From NCBI GenBank assembly GCA_914767715.1, contig OU612069.1, forward strand, positions 23,619,387-23,683,386: 64,000 nt of DNA. The letters run 5' to 3'. Shown in pieces: positions 38,001 through 49,100 of this stretch. Below the pieces are notes generated by a model. It ran no database searches. It saw only the letters and a program-made list of their open reading frames with translations, and was not told the DNA's origin. Positions within the stretch are counted from its first letter, which is position 1, and each line of letters opens with the position of its first letter. The translations under genes were made by a program, and so were the position numbers. Source of the DNA: Membranipora membranacea. Lineage: Eukaryota > Bryozoa > Gymnolaemata > Cheilostomatida > Membraniporidae.

Positions 38001-40105
38001 CTCTGGTAGGCTAAGATCGGCTTTGCGCTTAACGGCAGTTTTTTTCCTCTAAAACTCTGCTGGAATTCCAGCAGCTTGGTTCATGCTCTTGGTGGTAGTA
38101 ATTTGAACTTTCAGACTGAATTTCTCATAACCGATTATGATGTTACACATGAAGGGAGGTGCGTTTCATTATATGTGGCAGGTTGTGGTAACTCTAATAC
38201 TCTTTTACTCACTCTTAGATATATTCTGGGTTCTTGAGTTTTGGTGCACTGAAGGCTTGTTATATACTGCCTGTTTGAAGCTCAGGTCACATGATCAGGT
38301 CACGTCATCAGGCACTTCTTTCAGCTCTGCATGTTTATCTAGAATTTCGTCGGGATAGTATGTCATATATGTGTCACCCTTACAGCTACATCTCAAATAT
38401 TGTATGATGAACATAAATTGATCTTCTATGTGAATGGCATCAGAGAGCCAAGATTATCGCAAAACATTGATAGTTTCAGTTGTATGTGGTGTAGCTGTTT
38501 TGATCGTTTACCTTATGGCCAACTCGAGCGCTGCTCAATTCCCCCAATCAAACCAATTGAGGCACTCAAGCTATCTAAGCTGCTTGGATTCCTTGGCCTT
38601 TACCCTTACCCACTGCTCCATTGATATACCAGTGGTGGTTAATGTAGCTCAGCAGATATCACTGTTATAATGGCATTACTATATTGTTGTTATCTTTTAG
38701 TTGCCTTTTGAAGTAGTAGTATACTGGGTACAGCACATACTGATAGTCTCAATACCTTTCTTCTTATTATATCAAAGAGGTAACTATATTATCATATGAG
38801 ACAGTGAAAGTGAAGGCCTCTGATCTGACTGTTACTGCCATAAACATATTTCTATGTTTATGGTTGTACTGCATATGGTCTATACCTAGATCAAATTTGA
38901 TTCTCTTTGCCTTCATTCAGGGTCGTTTCTATTCCAATGGTGAAGCGCTGCGGCCTTGAAGAGGGAGCCACTCCAAATGCATGCAAATTGAATCAAACTT
39001 GATTTAGTCTCTACCCAAATGAGAAATGATTTTTTCTCACCAATTTTTACCCTTGACTGCTGAGGTTTTGAAAAACAATCATATTGCAGCTTTGTATAGG
39101 AGGATTTGATGTAATGATGCTTTATAATATTGGGATTGCCTTCTCATTGATGTTAAGCAGACAACTCCAAGATAGCAAAACATGTCATTGGCTCACTCCT
39201 AAACACCCTGACTAATGCAGTAGACCAGTTTATCAGCTCATACCTGTCACTGTCTTTTCCTGTTGAAGTTAAGCTTTTAACCGCTCACATGCCTATAAAT
39301 TGTGCCTTTCCTTTATAGGTCCTTATGTTGTGGAGCCTCTGAAAAACTGGTGGTGGGCGATAATGACTCTCGGTATTCTCTATTTTATATACTGGATACC
39401 TGTTCAGGGTCTGTGTATCGTAAGTATAATATGTACTACTAAAGTTATATTATTATGTTATAATATTATTACAATATATATTATATCATTATATATTGAG
39501 TCATCTCAACAGTTAAACTATGTACCGGTTGACTGGAACTGCATGGGAACTGTAAAGATAGCTATAATAATAATCTATTATCATACTTGCCTTTTACTGC
39601 ATATACTTTTAAACTCCCATACAAAGCTAAAGAAACAGCATATTGCCATCATTCTATTGTGACTACACTATATTTTGCATAATCCATGAGGATGTAATGA
39701 ATTAAGTTTTGTGTAAAGACGATCACCCATATGATATTTTTCGGCGTTTTGAGTTGCCCCCTCTACTGACATGCCGAGGGGGCAACTCAAACATGGCAAA
39801 ATGGATCAAACTTGATCTACACTTGACAAATGAGCTGACCAGTGACTGTTTGTATTTACCAGCTCACAGAAGTAAACCTGAATAATATGGTGTGTCCAGC
39901 TATCTCCGATCCGTTCTACGGTAGAGGATATCGTCTCTGGGCTATGGGGCATTGTGGTATATGTATCCTCGGATTCGGCAAACTATACACATTCATCTCA
40001 CTGAACATACTAAACAAAATCAGTCCTGAGCATCGCCGCGCCTCACTTAATGGCACGACATCACCACCAGCGAGTAACGGTCACCTTGCTACCAAACGGG
40101 ACTAA
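29007..40105 (+). CDS. TMEM164: Transmembrane protein 164 (phospholipid acyltransferase)
   Basis: Seven exons: 29007-29057, 30819-30981, 32648-32787, 35419-35535, 38701-38779, 39319-39419, 39863-40105. The sum is 894 nt, 297 aa, the same length I recall for the human protein, with all phases consistent. Diagnostic blocks are the start [73 protein letters not shown], and the conserved C-terminal block [20 protein letters not shown] then [10 protein letters not shown]. Hydrophobic segments near 44-60, 82-95, 103-125, 135-155, 162-180, 192-212 and 240-260 fit a polytopic membrane protein. By literature knowledge TMEM164 transfers arachidonoyl groups to lyso-ether phospholipids through a cysteine. 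Cys111 in the NPCH motif is the likely equivalent, which is an inference from alignment. Introns are repeat-laden. Confidence 0.95.
29479..29990. mobile_element. 512-bp foldback element in TMEM164 intron 1
   Basis: The left end TAGACAGTTTTCTGAGCTC mirrors the right end GAGCTCAGAAAACTGTCTA. The arms stay complementary for about 170-180 bp, for example CACGCCGCATAGGAAAAAC against GTTTTTCCTATGCGGCGTG, around a loop of about 150 bp. A TA target duplication is possible (TA/TAGACAG, CTGTCTA/T) but not decisive. Confidence 0.85.
31003..31195. repeat. Dispersed repeat family 2, copy in TMEM164 intron 2
   Basis: It matches 52948-53262 in the same orientation. Shared stretches are CTGATGACGTGATATACTAT, TTGCATGTATATCTCTGATC, GACCCGA..TTCATT..TTAGGGG, GAACATGTTAGGT and AATCAGAGAT-like text. 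It begins about 20 bases after a splice donor. Confidence 0.7.
32569..32608. repeat. 40-bp near-perfect palindrome centred on CACGTG
   Basis: The arms AGCCCTGTTCACACGG and CCGTGTGAACAGGGCT flank the eight bases TCACGTGG, whose core is CACGTG. GTCATACTGT precedes and TAGTCATACTGT follows, giving a flanking direct repeat GTCATACTGT. It lies about 40 bases upstream of TMEM164 exon 3. Confidence 0.85.
32980..34635. repeat. 34-bp minisatellite, about 48 copies, in TMEM164 intron 3
   Basis: 1.66 kb of tandem units of 34 bp: GAGCCGGCCGTCCGATCATT followed by CTCATCCTACTGGT. There are few substitutions and several 38-bp variants with an extra CCGT. It is much more GC-rich than its surroundings. The join between units reads CTACTGGTGAGCC, close to an animal 5' splice site, in the sense orientation of TMEM164. 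There are no spacers, so it is not a CRISPR array. Confidence 0.97.
36636..36806. repeat. 18-bp minisatellite in TMEM164 intron 4
   Basis: About nine to ten units of GTCAGCGCGTCCACTGTG with point changes. The unit is a multiple of three, which explains a 136-aa open frame (ARPLWS-type repeats) and an overlapping SASTVV-type frame. Neither has any other sign of coding. Confidence 0.9.
39749..39836. mobile_element. MITE-like family 3 (GGGGGCAACTC / GGATCAAACTTGATCTA)
   Basis: A short inverted repeat (GAGTTGCCCCCTC with GAGGGGGCAACTC) is followed by AAATGGATCAAACTTGATCT. The same pair of motifs recurs at about 37062-37125, 38950-39010 and 43598-43680, so this is a small dispersed family in the TMEM164-ADCK2 interval. 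Confidence 0.65.
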
Positions 40106-43100
40106 TCATATATATATATATATCATAGTCACTAAATATAACTGTAGGTAATTATGAGATAATATTATGCAAGCAAGGAAAAATCAACTATTACCTACGC
40201 ACAACAACAAGATGAACAGCTTTAAAATACTACATAGAGTCAGTATATCTGATGCAATGATAACAATGTCTAGATCTCAGTCTGAATACAAAGACTAGTA
40301 TGTGGTTTATCTTAGTCTGAGTACTTAGATTAGATGATAGGAGGTATAGTTTGTGCGATAGTCTTTCGAATCTCAAAACTTAGCTTGCTTGAATCTGGGT
40401 GAGTGTGAAGTTTTGCTACCAAGTAAAGATAAAACTGTGCCAAAATCACCCAGAGTTAGATAGGAATAGTAATTATTGAGACCAGCGCTTGATTTCAGCC
40501 ACAAATATATAAACCATTTGCACCCCATGTTTCCCCCACCGTTATTCCAGAGTAAGCTATTTTTCCGCCGTTGTTTTTATGTTCCTTTTCAACACTAAAA
40601 TATTCTCCACCTAGTCCAAACATGTTATAGACTGAGTCTGGGTTACTGAGGACCTAAACATACCCAAACAATATTCATGTGTTTGGTTGTTTTTGTGGTT
40701 TATTTGTAAACTAAATTATCTATGAATTATATTATGCAATACAATGTTTAATTTAGTTTATAGACTACCCGATCTCCTTTCAATCAACCAACATAAGATT
40801 AGCATAATACTAGATGCTTTCCACCCTCTGCAGTAGTTTATGTCTGACTCATGGTATTACATTATCAATTAGCAAAGGACAGCTTCTTGTCTCACATCGT
40901 GTATATGTAGCAGTTTTTCTTATTAATATCAAGCTTTGATGTGTTGTTATGTACAGCCTGATGTTTTGTTTTGATCTGTTGGGTGCTCTTGCCAAGCCTA
41001 TTGACCCCTATCCTGTTACAGGTTTCTGTGATTTTGTGGATTTTCTCCTTGGAAGGAGCCTTGAATTGAACAATGAACTTATCATCACCTTTTTCCCCAG
41101 ACCAGATATATAAAGGACATCATGTTTTGTGCTAGATCCAGTATAACTTTACTTAAATTAGAGCATCTTTTTGTAGAGTTATCTTTCCTTTGTTTATAGC
41201 TGACCCAGCTAATGCATTTCTGTTGTGCACGATACCATTTATTTCTTCTGATGTAAATTATTAACAGCTTTACTTGTATGACCAATGTCTACCAACACAG
41301 TAGTTGGGATATTTTTTCTCCCACACTTTTTATGATGTGTCCTCTGGTATTAATTACATAGAAATGGTGTTAAAATTATGCAAGAATAAACCAGAATTAT
41401 GCACATAAAAAACTCCACTCGAAATACAGTATGCATGTCAGATTTGGTGTATTAGTGATCTCTGGGATGGTAGAAATATTGCAATTAATTTTTTGGAGTT
41501 GCCTCCTCTTCGGTCAGATGAGACGATGTGTGCATGAAAGCTTTTGAGCTCGTTTCCATATCCTTTGTTATGCTGAATTCCAACAAGATGTGAATATGCT
41601 CGGCCAGGAATCCTTTAAAATCTCCGCTGCACACTTATTATGGCATTACATGAAAGGTTGCAAAAATTGCCTCTAACTGAACTAAATATTATGCTGTGGA
41701 GTATGTAACAAACTGACTGGAACTGACAGTGCAACCCTCCCAGGTGTCATTGGAGAGTGGTATATGTACACGGTATATTGTATTGAAGATCGGATTTGTC
41801 CTCACCTGATCAAAGAGAAGACAACTATTCAACAAAAGCTTTCCATCTTCTCATTTGCAAGTGTACATTATTTCCTCCAAACAAAAGTGAACAATAGACA
41901 CAATATCGGGTGTAGTTGGTACACCTCCTGTAATCAACCAAATTAGGAACCAGGATTAGGCTTTCGGTTTGAGCTACTGGAGGACTGAGTGATGAAACAA
42001 CAATCACTATCAGGCTAGTAGTTCAGTGGTTTCAATCCAATCCATACATCAGTGATCTGGGGAGCTATGGTTGGGTAATGACATTGAAACCCATACATAT
42101 GAGATCTTTGTACCAACAGCATACATAAAAGTACTTAAACCCTATTTGTAAAGTCACAGTGAGTTGAAAAATATTCCATATCCATGTAGTTGTCCACACA
42201 CACACACTCATACTGCCATGATAGTAGTGATTGCCTTGACTCTTGTGACTGGATTGGTCTCAACTCACTTATTGAAGCCTTTGCTTTGATACTCTATTAG
42301 GCTAGGCTGGCATACCACCTAGAGCTCACTCAATCCCACCTAACTACTATAAGCTTTTTAGACGGCTACTAAGTATGACCAGAGTGGAGTAGGTTGAAAG
42401 AACATGGATTACAAAATTAACCCAGTAGAGTAGTCATACAAATTGCCCATTAGTAGTGCCATGAAAATCAAACTGTATTTGTCTTGTGTTAGATGATCTG
42501 GGCGTATTGAATTGACCTGCCTGGCAATGGCTAAAGACTGTCTCACAACAAGTCTTATGACCTTCATGCGACCGCCACCAGCGACCAGTTTAGGTGTCCT
42601 TTTAGAGCTGGTAAATAATTTCAATTATAGGCCTACTGTCGAATCAATTGAACTCATGTGGAATATGGTGGTTACAAACCATCAATTAAGTTGGTGTGCA
42701 TCTGTCTACGTCCCGCAAGAAGAACCCTATGGATTATAATCAATTTCATGTACCACTAAACCAGGATTTGTAGGCAATATGCTTGGGACGCGACTATGTT
42801 TGGTTGGTAAACAGATGAACACCACGCCTAGACAGTCCATTAGAGAATTCTTAATTCCCAACCCCCCCCCCCCCCCATCCACTCCTCCTTACAGTGAGCA
42901 TCTGCTTGACACTCACAGGGGACCATCAACCATTCGTCTTAGTAATAAACATAGGTAGTGGTTTTTCGAAATGTGAACACAGAGTAAGAAACCCTTAGGC
43001 CTATTCATATGGTTTAATCATTTTTCATTGCAACCGTTCACATTCCCTAGATGTAGCGTGTACAGAGAACAAGGGAAAGGTTGCTGCATTAACGGCGCCT

Positions 43101-43124
43101 GCTTGAACTCATAGAGGAGTTAGG
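40106..43124. other. Intergenic region between TMEM164 and ADCK2
   Basis: It contains the presumed TMEM164 3' untranslated region with an AT microsatellite (about 40109-40124) and a possible poly(A) signal AATAAA at 41385-41390. It also has a short CA run near 42196-42206 and a poly-C run (42861-42877). The ADCK2 promoter should lie at the right end. I see no gene. Confidence 0.6.
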
Positions 43125-46100
43125 ATGACGTCGCTATCCAGACTGAGTTTCATGCTCAGTCATGTTAAGTGGTAAGTAAGCTAAAAATCTGTCTATAAGC
43201 ACCTTATGATTATGGGTTTTATTATTTTGCCTGTTGTCAGTTACTGTGGTATTGTTATAGAAAAGCAATGAGTAAGGCAACCTCGCACAGTGTGTCTTCC
43301 GGCTTTGTACATGCTTCCGCGGTTGGCGTCTTGACTTAAGCCCCTTTTCACATTAACCTTATGATATGATAATATGTAGGATGGGATGTTTCCGCTGCTT
43401 GAGACAGATAAAGCTGAGTAGCACACCTTTCAGACCTGGAGTAAGAAGGGGATTATTGTTATCAGCTATAGCCATGAGGATGAGTAAATCTACTCAGACT
43501 GCGGATTGTAAAGTGCTGACATCACCTGTAGTCGTACATGTGAGCATAGAGAGATCATTGAGTGTTTGGTAGTGAGTAGATCAAGTTTGCCTGCATTCCA
43601 GTTGCTCCCCTTCTACCGGCATGTCCAGTGGAGAGGGAGCAACTACGAAAGCAGGCACATTGACCAAACTTGTTCTAGGTATAGAAGGGTTTATTAGCTC
43701 GGTCCATGTAGATAATAATTCCTTTTTCTTTACACATATCTAGTCGCTTCCCATGCATCTGTGGGCAAAATAGCTCCAGCAGCACAAACTGAACATGAGT
43801 TCACAGGTTGAACCTACCCTAGAAGAGTAAATGTTAGCTTGAGTTAAGCTTAGCTTATTTTTTGAATGGCTCAACTTTTCCTTCTGTGAATATTTTACTC
43901 CTCTAGGGTAATAGGAAGCGTAAAATTTGATTATTTTACAGGGCATGAAAATATGGTCAGGAGTAAAATTGTTCACACCAATGAAACAGGAAAGAACACT
44001 CAGCGCCATTTAAAAACTATGGACAGCATGCTTTAATTGATTAACAAATGAATATTTATTATATATATTTATTGTACAATTCTATTTAGACTGCTATGTG
44101 GTATTTTTAGGAGGCTGTGCAGACGAGTCAAATGCTGAGGAAACTACAAATGGCTATTATACAGGCTGTTGTCTTTTTCGTCAGACTAGCACGATACATA
44201 CTTCTCATCACTCCAGTTATTCTCACTTTACCTGCTCTGTATATGGGTAACAGGCCTCGGACTATGTGGTACTGGTTAGCTCTCAAATTGACAGGTGAGT
44301 CGGGTAGAGTCAGTTGAGGTGACTACTAAGCTATCAGGGTGCGGTGAGACTTTCATTGGTTTATTTGTGTACAGGGTAATCATGAGTATAGGCTAGTTGT
44401 CTAAGTATCTGATACATCTTAAGCCATACATAAAATGATTGCGAAATAATCAGGTCTAATTGGTATCATGTGGTACTATTTAAGTTCCCTCTTGTCTCAA
44501 CTTTGAGTGGAAATCAGTTGAAACTAGGTCACAGGCTGTTAATGAACCTTAAAGCAGTATTCTCATTTATACTGAGAACTGTAGAATGATACCTAGAACC
44601 TGATTATTTCACAATCACTGCTCTGTAAATGAACCCAAATTAATCTGAAAAGCATCCAACTTAATGTTAAGCCTCTTGCACCTAGCTGGCTTCTGAGCTC
44701 ACATAAAACAAGTTGTTATTTGCATGGGGAAGCACCTTCCGTCTCCTGGCCTTTTGTGATGATGAAGATTTTTGTATTTTACAGAACAATGTGGTGCTGC
44801 AGCTCTGAAGTTAGCTCAGTGGTCGAGCACCAGACCAGACCTATTCTCTGTAGAGTTCTGTGAGACTTTCTCTAAGTTACAGAGACATGTCGATCCTCAC
44901 AGCTTCTCTTATACTAAATACAAACTGAGACAATACTTCGGTAAACACTGGAGGAAGGCTATCAAACATCTACAAGAGAAACCTATAGGCTCTGGTTGTG
45001 TCGCTCAGGTAAGATGCCAAATAATGTTGCACAATGCGGTGATGGTCTGTATGACATCTTATTCATTGAAATATGAGTAATACTGAAACCGGATAGCCAG
45101 GGTGGAGTCTTTCAAATAAAAACAGCCAAAATCGCAATCTAATCGCTTACTCAGTGAGTCAGCGATTCCTGCTAGGCTCTCACTTTCGAATCCCTCAATC
45201 ATTGATCGAACAATATACATACTGAGTGGGAGGTACAGGAGTGATTTTGTCTAATTGAAAGACCAAGTGAGTGATAATTTTGAGCGATATGATAGTGATA
45301 ACTTGCCTTAGTAAAGTATCCCTCTTTCTAATTGGAAGACCCTCTGGCTTGATAATCTCAGAGGGATGGGCAGGATAAAAATCCTTATGGGATTGTCGGT
45401 CTATTTGAAGACTGTGCACTCCGAAAGCAGCTGTAAAATAGCCATGAAGATGCGAATGAGACAGATTTTTCATGTTCATTCTGTTATATCAATATTTGAG
45501 AAACAAGACACGCTCTGTCCTTCATTCATACATTATTTTGCTTCTGTATCATCAGGTACACAAAGCATATCTGGACTTGGGTAATATCGATGAGACAACT
45601 GCTGAAGCCATAAGAGAAGATCTCGACAACGCATCTGATGATCTCAACTGGTTCGATGGTATGTTTTATAAGATAAACACTAACTATAATAGAAGATTAT
45701 AGAGTTATAGACTATAGTCCCTGTTCTCTATATTAAGCAGACTGTCAAGTCTTTTCAACTGTGCTAAAATATAACAACTTCAGCTGTGGATAGTCAAGAT
45801 AGATGTTGTGTTGATTAAGCATTGAGAGTTTTTTGCTTTGAATCCTTTGGGAGTTATATGCACATAATTATTGAAGGGCAACTCCAAACTATCATAACCT
45901 TTTTATATAAACAGTATTATATATATATATATATTGACATTCGCATACAAAGCATGTTGAAAATTACTTTTTACCATCATCATGTTCCATATTTCACATT
46001 CCCCTCAAATTGTTTCATTAAGTCCTCAAATGCTCTCACCTTGGTTGATATTGTCACGTCGTGTATTTCAGCGTTTGAAGTATTAGGCTTCCACCACCAG

Positions 46101-49100
46101 GACCTGAGCTCAGACGACGATCAGAGACTTCCATACCCGGATTATGACCCAACACAAGGTCTGTCTGACTGTGGGTCTGTCTGTATCAGTAAATGTTTTT
46201 AAAATCTCATTCGTGGAGTAACCATGCAAATTTAGACAATGACCTTGCACCAACTCACTTCTTTGTATCATGTTTCTTTGTTTGTTAATTGGCATGGTTA
46301 TTAATTTTTGTAAACAGTACTCATTCTCTGAGTCAAAGGTACTTTACACTTTGGTACAGTTGTACTTTGTTAGGGGCAGCGCAGAAAAAAGCACATTTTG
46401 CAGCTCATTAAGCCTATCGACTTGCTCACATGACTTGACTGTTTTCATCATAATACTTAACATTATCTGACTATTACACAGATGATAGTCTGATACCGAT
46501 AGCCATAAAAGTTTTACATCCAGGAGTTAGACAGGAAATAACCAGTGATCTCAGTATACTCAATAACCTCGCCTGGTTAGGGGAGGCGCTGATACCCCCT
46601 CTACGTTATCTCAATCTGGTTGAATGTGTGCGAGAGTTCTCCTTCACTATGAAACAACAGGTGAGTTTTGACTGTTTCAAGGTGAGCGGGTAATCTTACC
46701 ATCCGGCGAAATTCTCAACCTCAATATATATAATCAATATATTGCCCACTGGCCATGTTTTCCCTCAAAAACAAGCACATGTCGCTCAGGGCTCAGTGTG
46801 CTAGTTCGATGTTGGAGTGAGGCTGACACTTAGACCCAACTTGTTGCCTTGTTGGTTATTTGTTGTAGCTTTGTTGTAGACTAGTTTTTTGCTTTTGTAA
46901 TGTATGTAACATACTATTTGAAATCACATAAATGTGAAGAACATTATTGTCGTACTCCAATTATGACATTTCCCTTCATATGATTACAGATAGATCTACG
47001 GTTAGAAGCTGATAACTTTGCGACTTTTACTGATTTGTTCTCAGACGATTCTAACATTCGCTTTCCTCGTCCTATTCAGCCTTACATATGGAGTGAAATG
47101 ATTGTTCAATCACTGGAGGTATGTTCACTGTCCTTCAGATAATATCACTGACTGATGCGAATATCTGAACATAATATACTGTTGAAACGCCATACCCTAT
47201 TCCATGTCATAAAATGAATGATTTTCTGAATTTGTGAAAATATATGAAGCTTTAATCAATGCGTTAGAACAGATTGTACACTTTTGAGCAAAATGATTTA
47301 AGTTGTTCCATTAAATTCCTCTTCAGATGACATACAAACCAACTTTCATCAATAAAACATGTATATCACTATGACCTAAACCAGCGAAAGCAGCTATTTT
47401 TTGTGGCAATTTAACAAATCGCCAAACATGCTGTGCCAAAGACCGTTGGCCTTTTTTGGCCACAGAAATTTTGAAGTTCTCACATATGAAGCCGCTTTTA
47501 TTAACCATGATGTTTCTAATTTTAGGGTTCTTTTGAGGAATTTTTTTATGCATTTTGCGCCTAAATTTCAGCAAAAATCAAATTTGCACGATGTAACGTT
47601 CTATTGGCATTTCCTGTGTTCACCATGGTTATTTAAAGCAGCTTTATATTCTTTGTAGCCAATGTGATTGACTGTCGATAGAGAAGCATTTCATATCTTT
47701 TGATTAATTTCAGGAAGGAATCCCAATCTCAAAGTTCCAAAAGGCTCACATTGAGGCTGAACCCGGAGATGCCCAATCAGAGAGCAGTTATGACATCACT
47801 GCTGATCCCGCTATGAGAGAACGACTCGCTGACATGGGTCTCAACATGCTCTTCAAAATGGTAAATTGGTTTATTTGGTGCAAAACTATGAATCCACATT
47901 TTATTTTTGGATGTTGGTTTTGATCGGCATGCTCAGAACAGTAAATGCCAGGAAGTTAAGTTATCGTGCAGAATGTGTTTGTTTTAATACTAGACTTTTT
48001 TGCTGAATTTTTATCAATATATGTTATATTTGTTTATATTTTATTAAACAGTCACTCACAAAACGATGATTTTATCATGAAAATTATTATTGATACAACA
48101 TACAGTACATTTGTGGGTTAAAATTGCAAGTTTGTCTCTGTCCGAAGACTGAGAAATATAGGTGCCATAAGGGCGCGGCCGACATATTCGGCGCCAAGAT
48201 GGTCTCAGTTTGCAGGTAGGTCGGAGCACACCTGGGGTGTCAATTGAGCCCAGTGGTCAGTAGACTGCAGTGGGATTCAAACCCGGGACCTCCAACGCTT
48301 GCGCGTCAGAGGGCAGGCGCTCTAACCAACTGAGCTACCTATTGATCATTTTACTAGTAATGTGTGTTTTCCCTAATTCTTTGATCCCATTCTAATAAAT
48401 GCATAAATCATCGGCGGTGGTTTTCCAGCTAATGAACTACAAAACAATCCAAACTAGGACACATAGTAATTACAAAGTAATAAGTGACCAAAAGTACTTT
48501 TATTCTGACTTCAGATATTTGAGTATAATTTTGTACACGCTGATCTACATCCAGGGAATATCTCAGTACAAGTAGCCTCAGGACCTGTCAATGAGGTGAG
48601 TGATAATTTGATTGACAAGGAGCCTCTGTGTAGACTCGTACCACAGCATGAAACCGCGGCTTATAAACATGGAAATCTTACACTATAATATACATTGTCA
48701 TTATATGGTCTCAGTATGTATAGTAAAGCGTTTGATTAAATTTATTGGACCAGCAGTAACCAGACGTTTTTGAAGATGACGGTCATACTGCTTGTGTAAT
48801 CTTCCACAGATAATTTGTACTCCACCTCCGACCTGTACTTGTCTTACAGAACCGGTAATTTATGGTAACTACAATATCCACATTAATTGGTTTCTGATAA
48901 CATTTCCGCTTTTTTCACTTTCTGTTTGTGTGGGAGAAAAGTAAACTTGTTCAATGTGTGTTGTATCAAGACAGTAGCATTTGCACTTCTGGCTTTGCTA
49001 GGATTTCTCACCAGTCTGGTGGTTGGTTACTGTATGGTACATTTAAAGGTCTTAAACTTTGGCCGTGTCATACTCTCAATTAGTTTGATATATGTATCAA

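Noticed and set aside
48260-48345. Possible tRNA gene on the minus strand
   Set aside because: A and B boxes are present but the acceptor stem does not pair and the sequence runs on into a longer body, so it is a SINE head.
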